Positions 38,683-47,254 of a stretch of DNA of 64,000 bases are shown here, piece after piece. The notes under the pieces are model-generated. The model was not told where the DNA came from. It did no database searches and was given only the letters and a program-made list of their open reading frames with translations. Origin of the DNA: an uncultured Acidovorax sp. (lineage in GTDB: Bacteria; Pseudomonadota; Gammaproteobacteria; Burkholderiales; Burkholderiaceae_C); contig CAJYKV010000007.1 in the NCBI GenBank assembly GCA_913774955.1, positions 397,693 through 461,692 of the forward strand, read 5' to 3'. Both the position numbers and the translations under genes were made by a program. Within the stretch, counting starts at the first letter, position 1. The number at the start of each line of letters is the position of its first letter.

Positions 38683-41237
38683 GCGTGCGCATCGCCTGGT
38701 TCGACGCTGCCTCCCCCACGGAACGTGAGAGCGCGGCCGCCGCCCTGGCCGCCCAGGGGGAGCACTGGGGCCATGTCTGGGACGTGGTCGCGCAGCCCTG
38801 GGGTGCCGCGCTGGAGGCGGTGCGGCCCGCGGGCGGCGACGCCGGGCCGATGGCCGGCTTCGAGGCCGCCGTGCTGGCGCCGCCCGCCCATGCGGACACC
38901 TTGCCCGCGTGGGCCGTGCTGCCCGGCCGGCGGGCACCGCTGCTGCTTTCCCTGGGCCCCGAGCCGGCCCAGGAGGCCCTGGCCGCGCGCGTGCTGCGCG
39001 CCGGGCCGGGAGACTACGTGCTGCGCACGCGGCAGGGCGGCGGCCATCCGCGCGAGCTGGCCTTGCGGCTCTCCGCCCTGCTGGCGACGCGTCCCGGCCA
39101 TGCGGCCGGCAGCTCCCGCGACGCGGCACCCGCCCGCCCGCCGGGCGTGCCCGCCACCGAAGACATGCTGCGCACCGCCATCGACCACATGGCGATGGGG
39201 GTGCTCCTCTGCGCGCCGGACCGCCGGGTGCGCTTCTACAACCATCGGCTGCCCGGCATGCTCGATCTGCCGCGCCCGTTGCTGGACCGCGCGCCGGCCC
39301 TGTCGGAGCTCAAGGAGCTGCAGGCCGAGCGCGGCGATTTCGGCGAGAACTTCGAGCGGGTGGACGAGCGCGGACGGGCGTACGTGGAGAGCGGCAGCCG
39401 CCTCGCGCCGCCCGGCACCTACTGGCGCAAGGCGCCCGACGGCCGCATGCTGGAGGTCCACTGCACGGCCCTGCCCGACGGCGGGCTGCTGCACACGTTC
39501 GCCGACGTGACGCCGCACGTGCGGCTGCAGTCCGAACTGCGGCTCAGCGAGGCGCGCTTCCGCAGCCTGTGCGATCTGTCGTCCGACTGGTACTGGGAGC
39601 AGGACGCGGAGTACCGCTTCGTCCACATCTCCGGCGGCAGCAGCCAGATGCGCATCTCGGCGCAGGAGGTCGTCGGGCGCACCCGCTGGGACCTGCAGGC
39701 CCTGAACTTCTCCGACGCGGACTGGGCGGACCACCGCCGGCTGCTCGACGCGCGCCAGCCGTTCCGCGATCTCGAACTGGAGCGCATGGGCGACGGCGGC
39801 CGCGCCTACTGGGTGTCCATCAGCGGCGTGCCGGTGTTCGCGGCGGACGGCACGTTCTCCGGCTACCGCGGCGTGGGCCGAGACATCACCGAGCGCAAGC
39901 GCGTCGAGGCCGAGATCGAGCGCCTGGCGTTCTTCGATCCGCTCACGGGGCTGCCCAACCGCCGCCTGCTCACCGACCGCCTGCACCGGGCGATCGGCGC
40001 GGCCGCGCACGGGCAGAAACACGGCGCGCTGCTGTTCCTCGACCTGGACAATTTCAAGGACCTGAACGACACGCTCGGCCACGACATGGGCGACCGGCTC
40101 CTCGTGCAGGCGGCCCAGCGCCTGTTGTCCTGCGTGGGCCCGCAGGACACGGTGAGCCGGTTCGGCGGCGACGAGTTCGTGGTGCTGGCCGAAGGGCTGC
40201 CCGGCGACCTGCACCGGGCGCGCGCCGAGGCCGGTGTGCTGGCCCACCGGATCTCCGTGGCCCTGGGCAGGCCGTACGCGGTGGGCGGCATGGGCCACCA
40301 CCACAGCACGCCGAGCATCGGCGTGGCGCTGTTCGGCGCCCAGACCGGGCAGGAATCGGGCGTGGACGACCTGCTCAAGCACGCGGACCTCGCCATGTAC
40401 CAGGCCAAGGCCGCGGGGCGCGACACGGTGCGCTTCTTCGATCCGGCCATGCAGGAGGCCGTCATCGCGCGCGCGGCGCTGGAATCCGAACTCCGGCAGG
40501 CGCTGCAGTCCGGCGAACTCGTGCTGCACTACCAGCCCCTGGTGAGCGGCGACGGCACCATGCTGGGCGCTGAGGCGCTGGTGCGCTGGCAGCATCCGCA
40601 GCGGGGCCTCGTCATGCCGGGCGGATTCATCCCGGCGGCGGAGCAGGGCGGGCTGATCGTGCCGCTGGGGCAGTGGGTGCTGGAGCGTGCCTGCGAGCAG
40701 CTGGTGGCATGGTCCCGCATGCGGGCGGCGGCGCATCTCGTGCTGTCGGTGAACGTGAGCGTGCGGCAGTTCCGGCAGCCCGATTTCGTCGACCACGTGC
40801 TGCAGACGCTGCGGCGCACCGGCGCGCAGCCGCGGCTGCTGAAGATCGAGCTCACCGAGAGCCTGCTGATGGCGGACGTGGAGGACGTGGTCACCCGCAT
40901 GGCGCAGCTGCGGGCCCACGGCGTGGGGTTCGCGATCGACGACTTCGGCACCGGCTATTCCTCGCTGGCCTACCTCAAGCGGCTGCCGCTCGACCAGCTC
41001 AAGATCGACCAGAGCTTCGTGCGCGACGTGCTCACCGACCCGAACGACGCCGCCATCGTGCGCACCATCCTGGCCCTGGCGCGGAGCCTGGACCTGGACG
41101 TCGTCGCGGAGGGCGTGGAAACGACGGGCCAGCTCAAGTTCCTGCAGCGCCACGGCTGCCATGCCTTCCAGGGCTATCTTTTCGGGCGCCCGGGGCCGGC
41201 CGCGGTGCTCGAGCGGGCGCTGCACCCGGTGCTCTGA
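38679..41237 (+). CDS. cytoplasmic GGDEF-EAL protein with degenerate receiver-like N-terminus
   Basis: 852-aa c-di-GMP enzyme translated with a 4-nt overlap from the preceding one. Residues 1-135 look like a receiver fold that lacks the phospho-acceptor aspartate: the usual hydrophobic-Asp strand reads AAVLAPPAH, while LRAGPGDYVLR resembles the receiver's later strand. Two PAS-like regions follow (about 165-285 and 290-410), then GGDEF (496-500) and EAL (632 on, EALVRW). The position of the inhibitory RxxD reads GPQD (487-490), so the arginine is missing. Both catalytic motifs are otherwise intact. GGDEF-EAL sequence is very close to the upstream gene, indicating duplication. Confidence 0.92.
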   Translation: MSVRIAWFDAASPTERESAAAALAAQGEHWGHVWDVVAQPWGAALEAVRPAGGDAGPMAGFEAAVLAPPAHADTLPAWAVLPGRRAPLLLSLGPEPAQEALAARVLRAGPGDYVLRTRQGGGHPRELALRLSALLATRPGHAAGSSRDAAPARPPGVPATEDMLRTAIDHMAMGVLLCAPDRRVRFYNHRLPGMLDLPRPLLDRAPALSELKELQAERGDFGENFERVDERGRAYVESGSRLAPPGTYWRKAPDGRMLEVHCTALPDGGLLHTFADVTPHVRLQSELRLSEARFRSLCDLSSDWYWEQDAEYRFVHISGGSSQMRISAQEVVGRTRWDLQALNFSDADWADHRRLLDARQPFRDLELERMGDGGRAYWVSISGVPVFAADGTFSGYRGVGRDITERKRVEAEIERLAFFDPLTGLPNRRLLTDRLHRAIGAAAHGQKHGALLFLDLDNFKDLNDTLGHDMGDRLLVQAAQRLLSCVGPQDTVSRFGGDEFVVLAEGLPGDLHRARAEAGVLAHRISVALGRPYAVGGMGHHHSTPSIGVALFGAQTGQESGVDDLLKHADLAMYQAKAAGRDTVRFFDPAMQEAVIARAALESELRQALQSGELVLHYQPLVSGDGTMLGAEALVRWQHPQRGLVMPGGFIPAAEQGGLIVPLGQWVLERACEQLVAWSRMRAAAHLVLSVNVSVRQFRQPDFVDHVLQTLRRTGAQPRLLKIELTESLLMADVEDVVTRMAQLRAHGVGFAIDDFGTGYSSLAYLKRLPLDQLKIDQSFVRDVLTDPNDAAIVRTILALARSLDLDVVAEGVETTGQLKFLQRHGCHAFQGYLFGRPGPAAVLERALHPVL

Positions 41238-41312
41238 CCCGCTCGCGGACGGCACGTGCGCGGGCAGGGTCCTTGACCTGCCTCGTTCCCCGGGCACGGC
41301 GGCCGCCCCACA

Positions 41313-42542
41313 ATGGCCCCCATGCAAGACACACGACAGCAGCAACTCCTGATCGCCGGCGGAGGCATCGGCGGGCTGGCCGCCGCCCTCGGCGCAGCGC
41401 GTGCGGGGTGGGCGGTGGACCTGTTCGAGCGGGCGCCCGCCTTCGGCGAGGTGGGGGCGGGCGTGCAGCTCGGCCCGAACGCGGTGGCGTGCCTGCACGC
41501 CTGGGGGCTGGAGCCCGCGCTGCGGGCCGTCGCCGCCTATCCGGAGCGGCTGCAGGTGCGCAGCGCGCTCGACGGGCGCGTGCTGGCGGCCATGCCCCTG
41601 GGCCGCGCCATCGCCGCCCGGTATGGCGCACCCTATGCCGCCATCCACCGTGCCGATCTGCACGGCCTGCTGCTGGACGCCGTGCGCGCCGAGCCCGCGG
41701 TGCGCCTGCATCTGGGCGAGACCATCGCCGCGCACACCGAAGGCTCGGCGGGCATCATGCTGCGCACCGTCGCCGGCCACCGCGTGCAGGGCGATGCCTT
41801 CGTCGGCGCCGACGGGTTGCGCAGCGCCACGCGTGCGCGACTGCTGGGCGCCGAGCCCGCCCGCGTGTCGGGCCACCTCGCCTACCGCGCCGTGGTGCCC
41901 CAGGAGGCGCTGCCCGAGCGGCTGCGCACCACGCAGGTCACCGCCTGGCTGGGGCCGGGGCTGCACGTCGTGCAGTACCCGGTGCGCCGCGGAGAACGCA
42001 TGAACCTCGTCGCCATCCGCCACGGCCGCGCGCCGGACGACCTGGACCATTGGGACCATGCCGGCCATGCGGGCGACCTGGAGGGCGCGCTGCGGGGCAC
42101 CACGCCTGCACTGCAGGAGCTGGTGCGCGCCGTGCCGCAGGCCGGCGGCGGCTGGCGCCTCTGGCCGCTGTCCGACCGGCCGCCGCTGCAGGGAGCGCAC
42201 GAGATGGCGCAGGGCCGCGTGGCGCTGCTCGGCGACGCCGCGCACCCGATGCGGCCCTACCTCGCGCAGGGCGCGGGCATGGCGATCGAGGATGCCGCCG
42301 CGCTGCAGCAGGCCCTGGCCGGATGCGGGAGCGACGTGCCGCAGGGCCTGCGCCGCTATGCCGCACAGCGCTGGCAGCGCAATGCCCGCGTGCAGGCGCG
42401 CGCCGAGCGCAACGGCCGCATCTTCCACGCCACCGGGCCCGTGCGCTGGGCGCGCGACTGGTCGCTGCGCCTGCTCGGCGAGCGGCTGCTCGACCAGCCC
42501 TGGCTCTACCGCGGACCCATGGCGGGCACCGACACCGCCTAG
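41313..42542 (+). CDS. FAD-dependent aromatic monooxygenase (salicylate hydroxylase-like)
   Basis: 409-aa single-component flavin monooxygenase. An N-terminal FAD-binding GGGIGGLAAALGAARAG (about 16-32), a central GADGLRS segment and the C-terminal GDAAHPMRPYLAQGAGMA (FAD ribityl contact) are diagnostic. Closest in look to salicylate or 3-hydroxybenzoate hydroxylases. It is convergent with the kyn operon, whose product anthranilate is an aromatic acid, but nothing in the sequence links it to that pathway, and it is shorter than kynurenine 3-monooxygenase. Start could be ATG 41313 or 41322. Confidence 0.85.
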   Translation: MAPMQDTRQQQLLIAGGGIGGLAAALGAARAGWAVDLFERAPAFGEVGAGVQLGPNAVACLHAWGLEPALRAVAAYPERLQVRSALDGRVLAAMPLGRAIAARYGAPYAAIHRADLHGLLLDAVRAEPAVRLHLGETIAAHTEGSAGIMLRTVAGHRVQGDAFVGADGLRSATRARLLGAEPARVSGHLAYRAVVPQEALPERLRTTQVTAWLGPGLHVVQYPVRRGERMNLVAIRHGRAPDDLDHWDHAGHAGDLEGALRGTTPALQELVRAVPQAGGGWRLWPLSDRPPLQGAHEMAQGRVALLGDAAHPMRPYLAQGAGMAIEDAAALQQALAGCGSDVPQGLRRYAAQRWQRNARVQARAERNGRIFHATGPVRWARDWSLRLLGERLLDQPWLYRGPMAGTDTA

Positions 42543-42717
42543 GGCGAGCCAGGCCTGGAATCGGGGGGCGCTGCGAATGGGGAGGGGGCCGGAGAGCATG
42601 ACGGCCGAAAAAAGGATGCAGCGGTAGGGCGCCACCTTCCGCAAGTGGCATGGGAGCCCGCACGGCCTCACCCCTCCGAAGGCCGCGGAGCAGGCCACGC
42701 CAGCAGACGCCGCGGAA

Positions 42718-42777
42718 CCGGCTTCGCCGGGCCGCCAGCGTCGTCCCCCTTGGGGGGATGGCGCCGAAGGCGACTCA
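42718..42777. repeat. multi-hairpin intergenic module between convergent genes
   Basis: Three small stems in a row: CCGGC-TTC-GCCGG (42718-42730), TCCCCC-TT-GGGGGA (42744-42758) and GCGCC-GAA-GGCG just after. It ends 9 bp before the kynA stop and lies in the 243-bp gap shared with the FAD monooxygenase gene. No T tract. From memory, very similar C5-TT-G6 modules recur at gene ends in Comamonadaceae; only one copy is in this window. Confidence 0.45.
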
Positions 42778-42785
42778 GGGGGGAT

Positions 42786-43706
42786 TCACAAACTCGTGCG
42801 CAGCTTCCAGATCTCGGGGAACAGCACCACGTCCAGCATGCGCCGCAGGTAGCTCACGCCGCCCGTGCCGCCCGTGCCGCGCTTGAAGCCGATCACGCGC
42901 TCCACCGTGGTCACGTGGCGGAAGCGCCAGAGGCGGAAGGCGTCCTCCAGGTCGGTGAGCTTCTCGCCCAGTTGGTAGAGGTCCCAGTAGCGCTGCGTGT
43001 CGCGGTACACCGTGAGCCAGGCCTCCTCCACCGCATCGCTTTCGGCATAGGGCTGCGTCCAGTCGCGGTCGGTGTGGCTTGCGGGCACGGGAATGCCCCG
43101 GCGGGCGAGCAGCCGCAGGGCCTCGTCGTAGAGCGAGGGGGCTTCGTAGGCCGCCTGCACCTGGGCGAGCAGTTCCGGCCGGTGCGCGTGGGGTTTCAGC
43201 ATCGCGGCGTTCTTGTTGCCCAGCGAGAACTCGATGCAGCGGTATTGGTAGCTCTGGAAGCCGCTCGACTGCGCGAGGTAGGGCCGGATCGCGCTGTACT
43301 CGGGCGGCGTCATCGTGGCCAGCACGTCCCAGGCGTGCACCAGCTGCTCCATGATCTTGGAGACGCGCGCGAGCATCTTGAAGGCCGGCGGCAGATCGTC
43401 CCGCGCCACGTGGTCGATCGCCGAGCGCAGCTCATGCAGCATGAGCTTCATCCACAGCTCGCTGGTCTGGTGCTGCACGATGAACAGCATCTCGTTGTGG
43501 TTGGGCGACAGCGGCTTCTGCGCGTTCAGGATCGCGTCGAGCTGCAGGTAGTCGCCATAGCTCATGTCGCGGCTGAAGTCGAGCTGTGCGCGCTCCTCGT
43601 GAACGATCGCCTCGGGCTGCGAGGCAGGCGCAGCGGACGAGGTGCCCGGGCAGGAAGGGGCGGAGGACGAGGGTGCGGCGGATGCCTGCGGAGCGTGGGG
43701 GCACAT
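42786..43706 (-). CDS. kynA: tryptophan 2,3-dioxygenase
   Basis: 306-aa haem enzyme that opens the indole ring of L-tryptophan to N-formylkynurenine, first step of the kynurenine pathway. The proximal haem histidine is His264 in [15 protein letters not shown], followed by the substrate-binding GTGGTGG segment. [18 protein letters not shown] (about residues 70-87) is the other hallmark. The first about 35 residues are an Ala/Ser/Pro-rich extension, likely disordered. Last gene of the operon: it starts 22 bp after kynU with AGGAGA nine bases before ATG 43706. Confidence 0.97.
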   Translation of the reverse strand: MCPHAPQASAAPSSSAPSCPGTSSAAPASQPEAIVHEERAQLDFSRDMSYGDYLQLDAILNAQKPLSPNHNEMLFIVQHQTSELWMKLMLHELRSAIDHVARDDLPPAFKMLARVSKIMEQLVHAWDVLATMTPPEYSAIRPYLAQSSGFQSYQYRCIEFSLGNKNAAMLKPHAHRPELLAQVQAAYEAPSLYDEALRLLARRGIPVPASHTDRDWTQPYAESDAVEEAWLTVYRDTQRYWDLYQLGEKLTDLEDAFRLWRFRHVTTVERVIGFKRGTGGTGGVSYLRRMLDVVLFPEIWKLRTSL

Positions 43707-43728
43707 GGGCGATGTCTCCTGCCGGACT

Positions 43729-45036
43729 TCAGGTCACGGCGTGTTCTTGGTTGAATTCGGTACGGCGCCACTCGCCGCCCTCCAGCACGTCGCGCAGGTG
43801 CTCCACGGCGTTCCACACGTCTTCGAAGCCCAGGTAGAGCGGGGTGAAGCCGAAGCGCAGGATGTCCTTGTGCGGCCCCTGGCCGCCGTCGCCCTTGCGG
43901 AAGTCGCCGATCACTCCGCGCGCGATCAGCGCCTGCACGATCGCGTAGGCGCCGCTGCCCCGGCCGTCCACGCCCTGGCCCTCGTCGCGCGTCAGGCACA
44001 CCTGCGAGCCGCGCCGAGCGTGCTCGCGGGGCGTCGCCAGGCCCAGGCCATGGCCCGTGCAGCGCTCCTCCACCAGTCGGATGAACAGGTCCGTGAGCGC
44101 CAGCGATTTCGCGCGCAGCGCCTGCATGCCGCCCAGCGGCTGCGCGGCGGTGAACACGTCCAGCCCGCACTGCAGCGCCGAGAGGCTGATGATCGGCTGC
44201 GTGCCGCACAGGTAGCGCGCGATGCCCGGGGCCGGCTGGTAGTCCGGCGTGAAGGCGAAGGGCGCCGCATGGCCCCACCAGCCCGAAAGCGGCTGCCAGA
44301 AGCGGCCGGCGTGGCGCGGATGCACCCAGACGAAGGCCGGCGCGCCCGGGCCGCCGTTGAGGTATTTGTAGCCGCAGCCGATCGAGAAATCCGCCCCCGC
44401 GCCGCGGAGGTCCACCGGCACCGCGCCCGCGCTGTGCGCCAGGTCCCACACGCAGAGAATGCCCTGCGCATGCGCCGCAGCGGTGACGGCCGCCATGTCG
44501 TGCATCGCGCCCGTGCGGTAGTTGACGTGCGTGAGCATCAGCACCGCCACGTCGGCGGTGAGCGCGTCCGCGATCTCTTCGGGCTCCACCAGCACCAGCT
44601 CCAGGCCGCGCTCGCGGCACAGGCCCTCGGCGATGTAGAGGTCGGTGGGGAAGTTGCTGCGCTCGCTCACGATGCGGCGGCGACCGGGCGCAGCCTCGCG
44701 CGCGATGTTCAGCGCGGCGCTCAGCACCTTGTAGAGGTTGATGGAGGTGCTGTCGGTGCAGACCACCTCGCCCTGGCCCGCACCGATCAGCGGCGCGAGT
44801 TGGTCGCCCAGGCGCTGCGGCAGATCGAACCAGCTGGCGCTGTTCCACGAGCGGATCAGGTCGGTGCCCCATTCCTGCGAAACCACCTCGGCGATGCGCG
44901 CGGGCGCGGCGGCGGGCATCACGCCCAGGGAATTGCCGTCGAGGTAGATCACCCCGTCGGGCAGCTGGAAATGGCCGCGCAGCGGGCGCAGCGGGTCGTG
45001 CGCATCCAGGGCGCGGCAGTCGTCGAGTGTGGTCAT
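43729..45036 (-). CDS. kynU: kynureninase
   Basis: 435-aa pyridoxal-phosphate enzyme cleaving kynurenine to anthranilate and alanine. The cofactor lysine is Lys224 in [14 protein letters not shown]; the [10 protein letters not shown]-terminal block, [11 protein letters not shown] and WDLAHSAGA (Asp pairing with the cofactor ring) fit the family, and length matches. ATG 45036 was chosen for the [16 protein letters not shown] start; a much longer open frame upstream belongs to the spacer. It lies 107 bp after kynB and 22 bp before kynA. Confidence 0.97.
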   Translation of the reverse strand: MTTLDDCRALDAHDPLRPLRGHFQLPDGVIYLDGNSLGVMPAAAPARIAEVVSQEWGTDLIRSWNSASWFDLPQRLGDQLAPLIGAGQGEVVCTDSTSINLYKVLSAALNIAREAAPGRRRIVSERSNFPTDLYIAEGLCRERGLELVLVEPEEIADALTADVAVLMLTHVNYRTGAMHDMAAVTAAAHAQGILCVWDLAHSAGAVPVDLRGAGADFSIGCGYKYLNGGPGAPAFVWVHPRHAGRFWQPLSGWWGHAAPFAFTPDYQPAPGIARYLCGTQPIISLSALQCGLDVFTAAQPLGGMQALRAKSLALTDLFIRLVEERCTGHGLGLATPREHARRGSQVCLTRDEGQGVDGRGSGAYAIVQALIARGVIGDFRKGDGGQGPHKDILRFGFTPLYLGFEDVWNAVEHLRDVLEGGEWRRTEFNQEHAVT

Positions 45037-45143
45037 GTGGGCATTCCTGCGATGCAAGAAACGAAAGGGGGAGGCGCCGCGGGCCCGGATTCCGGGGCGG
45101 GGTGGAGCCGGCCGGGGCGCGGGGTGCCGGGTGGGGTGGCCGA

Positions 45144-45794
45144 TCAGCCGAGCGCGCGCAGCACCGCGCGCACGGGAGAGGCGTCGGCGGTGGTGAGCTT
45201 CAGAGGCAAGGCGATCAGTTCGTAGTCGCCCTCGGGCACCTCGTCCAGCACGAGGTTCTCCAGCACGCGCAGTCCGCGGCGGCGGATCACCTGGTGGCTC
45301 TCCAGCGCCTTGCTGTCGGCCGGGTCGATGCTCGCGGTATCGATGCCCACCAGCACCACGCCCCGGTCGGCCAGGCGTTCGATGGTGGCGGGCGCATAGG
45401 CCGCCAGCGCGCCGTCCCAGCGGTCCACCGGCATGCGCTCGTAGGTGCGTACCAGCACGCGCGGCGGCAACGGGTGCCCATTCCGCTCCACCGCATGGGC
45501 GATGTGCTCCCACTGCACCAGCGGGCCGCGCCCGATCGCATGGATGACGCGGCACGGGCCCAGGAAGGCGTCCAGCGGCACGTGGCCGATCGTGGCCCCT
45601 TGCGGGTCGTAGTGCAGCGGCGCGTCCGCGTGCGTGCCGACGTGCGGCGACATCGCAAGCGCGCTCACGTTCACCGGGCACTGCGGGCCGATCGTGGCGC
45701 ACCACTGCTGCGAATAGGGCGTGTCGCCGGGGAACACCGGGCTGCCGGCATGCACCGGTGCGGAAATGTCCCACAGCATGCGGGGGAGGGTCAT
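45144..45794 (-). CDS. kynB: kynurenine formamidase
   Basis: 216-aa metal-dependent hydrolase that removes formate from N-formylkynurenine. The signature [12 protein letters not shown] (about residues 50-61) carries the metal ligands, and [17 protein letters not shown] near the start is typical of KynB. ATG 45794 is preceded by GGAG with seven bases of spacing; a TTG at 45806 is a less likely start. First gene of kynB-kynU-kynA, so one transcript would encode the whole tryptophan-to-anthranilate route. Divergent from the Lrp-type regulator. Confidence 0.96.
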   Translation of the reverse strand: MTLPRMLWDISAPVHAGSPVFPGDTPYSQQWCATIGPQCPVNVSALAMSPHVGTHADAPLHYDPQGATIGHVPLDAFLGPCRVIHAIGRGPLVQWEHIAHAVERNGHPLPPRVLVRTYERMPVDRWDGALAAYAPATIERLADRGVVLVGIDTASIDPADSKALESHQVIRRRGLRVLENLVLDEVPEGDYELIALPLKLTTADASPVRAVLRALG

Positions 45795-45931
45795 GGGCGG
45801 CTCCAAGGGGGCGGCGGCTTCGCTGCCAACGCGCGCATTCTGGGCAGGCGGGCCACGCGTGGTGTCGTTTAATCCCTACAGGCACGAAAATTGGAAAATC
45901 CTTCCCCCTGGAGCCGAAACGAGGAAAAATT
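45795..45931. promoter_or_regulatory. divergent kynB / Lrp-regulator control region
   Basis: 137-bp gap that must hold the kyn operon promoter and the regulator promoter. The half next to the regulator is clearly AT-richer (ACGAAAATTGGAAAATCC at about 45885-45902), with GAAAAT occurring twice in direct orientation, a plausible site for an Lrp-type protein. No strong -10/-35 pair can be fixed on either strand. Confidence 0.5.
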
Positions 45932-46411
45932 ATGCGAACGGAACTGGACCGGACGGACCGGCAGATCGTGGCCGCCCTGCAGGAGGATGCCCGCCTGACT
46001 TCGGGCGAACTCGCGCAGATCGCGCACCTGTCGCAATCGCCCTGCTGGCGCCGGGTGAAGCGGCTGGAAGACGAGGGCGTGATCGCGGGCTACCACGCCG
46101 CGCTCGACCGCCGGGCGCTGGGGCTCGGCGTGATGGTGTTCGTGATGGTGGGCATCGACCACCAGACCGAGGCCTCGTCGCTGCCTTTCGAGGAAGCCGT
46201 GTGCGCGATCCCCGAGGTGGTGATGTTCCACGGCATCTCCGGCCCTGAGGACTTCATGCTGGTGGTGGTCGCGCGCGACCTGGACGATTACTCGCAGCTG
46301 CTGCAGAACCGGCTGCACCGCCTGCCCGGCGTGCGGCGGGTGCACAGCTATTTCTCGCTGCAGGAATTCAAGGGCCGCATCGGCGGCCTGCCCGTGCCGG
46401 CTACAGGATGA
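45932..46411 (+). CDS. kynR: Lrp/AsnC-family regulator, likely KynR
   Basis: 159-aa protein with an N-terminal helix-turn-helix ([15 protein letters not shown], then [20 protein letters not shown]) and a C-terminal RAM ligand-binding domain that forms dimers and octamers. GAGGAAAAA lies just upstream of ATG 45932. Divergent position next to kynB matches known KynR arrangements, in which kynurenine is the inducer; the assignment to KynR rests on context. Its 3' end overlaps the convergent YkgJ-type gene by 11 bp. Confidence 0.88.
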   Translation: MRTELDRTDRQIVAALQEDARLTSGELAQIAHLSQSPCWRRVKRLEDEGVIAGYHAALDRRALGLGVMVFVMVGIDHQTEASSLPFEEAVCAIPEVVMFHGISGPEDFMLVVVARDLDDYSQLLQNRLHRLPGVRRVHSYFSLQEFKGRIGGLPVPATG

Positions 46412-46727
46412 AGCCTTCGGGCAGCGGCCCCATGCCGTGCCGCCGCCGCGCCCGGCCGCAGGCCTCGCTGCCCGCCTCGAAGTCGCGGCAGGGCGAGGGC
46501 CGCCACTCGTAGATGCCGCAGGCCGCCCGCGTGCCCACCGTGCCCGAGAGCGCGGCGCAGCGCGGGGCAGCATGGTCCGTGCCGCGCATGCGGCGCAGGC
46601 CGGCGTTCACCTCCACCGCGAGGCCCGCGGGCACGCTGCCGCCCTCGTCCTCCGATTCGTGGACGGAGAAATCGACGCGGAAGCTCGCGCAGCAGGCGCC
46701 GCAGCTCAGGCAGGGGTGGAGGCTCAT
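46401..46727 (-). CDS. YkgJ-family cysteine-cluster protein
   Basis: 108-aa protein with eight cysteines arranged as in the zinc/iron-chelating YkgJ (UPF0153-like) family: CLSCGACC at the N-terminus (about residues 5-12), then single cysteines and CGIYEWRPSPCRDF (about 77-90). ATG 46727 directly precedes the first motif; the frame is open 64 codons upstream without homology. Biochemical role of the family is uncertain; metal binding is likely. It overlaps the regulator gene tail to tail and is divergent from the feo operon. Confidence 0.85.
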   Translation of the reverse strand: MSLHPCLSCGACCASFRVDFSVHESEDEGGSVPAGLAVEVNAGLRRMRGTDHAAPRCAALSGTVGTRAACGIYEWRPSPCRDFEAGSEACGRARRRHGMGPLPEGFIL

Positions 46728-46898
46728 GGGGACATTCGGGGGCGTTGTGGCCGGATTGTGCCCAACGCGGCGGGGCCGGCGGCCGACGGCTGCGCCCCAT
46801 GGACCGGGATGGCGGGACACAATCCAGGCCTCCTTCCCAGAACCATCACGGCCGGCAGGGGTCTGTGGTGCAGCGGGGGGCCGCCGCCGCCACGCCTG

Positions 46899-46918
46899 TA
46901 GAATGAGAATAAATATCA
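46899..46918 (+). promoter_or_regulatory. feo promoter with Fur box
   Basis: TGAGAATAAATATCA (46904-46918) matches the 7-1-7 Fur consensus TGATAATnATTATCA at 12 of 14 positions. It starts at the last base of a -10-like TAGAAT (46899-46904). Fur with iron bound would cover the promoter start and block transcription, so feo should be induced by iron limitation. Confidence 0.85.
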
Positions 46919-46936
46919 TTGCCAGTCATAAAGTCC

Positions 46937-47254
46937 ATGAAAATGTCCGCTGAAGACGCGGCCGGGTCTGCGCACGCCCGGCCCACCGCCCCCTCCACGA
47001 CCCTGGGACTGGACCGGTTGCCGCGCAGCGTGCCTGCACACGTCGCCGCCTTCCAGCCCGCGCGCGACGACCGCGACCACGCCATCGTGCAGCGCCTCAT
47101 GGAGATCGGCTTCCTGCCCGGCGAACCCGTGCGCATCGTCGCCAGCGGTTTCCCGGGCGGCGATCCGCTGGCCGTGCGCATCGGCCAGGCCACCTTCGCG
47201 CTGCGGCGCCACGAGGCGGCGCTGGTGCAGGTGCAGCCGGAGGCCACGGCATGA
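46937..47254 (+). CDS. feoA: ferrous iron transport protein A
   Basis: 105-aa protein with the SH3-like FeoA core: AIVQRLMEIGFLPGEPVRIV (about residues 49-68) and a final strand with FALRRHEAALVQV. The N-terminal 30 residues are a variable extension. ATG 46937 and 46943 are both possible; a TTG at 46919 lies inside the Fur box and is unlikely. The stop overlaps the feoB ATG (ATGA). FeoA acts with FeoB in Fe(II) uptake across the inner membrane. Confidence 0.92.
   Translation: MKMSAEDAAGSAHARPTAPSTTLGLDRLPRSVPAHVAAFQPARDDRDHAIVQRLMEIGFLPGEPVRIVASGFPGGDPLAVRIGQATFALRRHEAALVQVQPEATA

Noticed and set aside
41313-42542. FAD monooxygenase as kynurenine 3-monooxygenase
   Set aside because: It is shorter than that family, resembles salicylate hydroxylases, and is convergent rather than co-transcribed with the kyn operon.
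38370-42698. 1442-codon open frame on the minus strand across the GGDEF-EAL and monooxygenase genes
   Set aside because: It is the antisense of three well-supported plus-strand genes; the translation is His/Gln/Arg-rich without motifs, as expected from GC-rich third-position bias.
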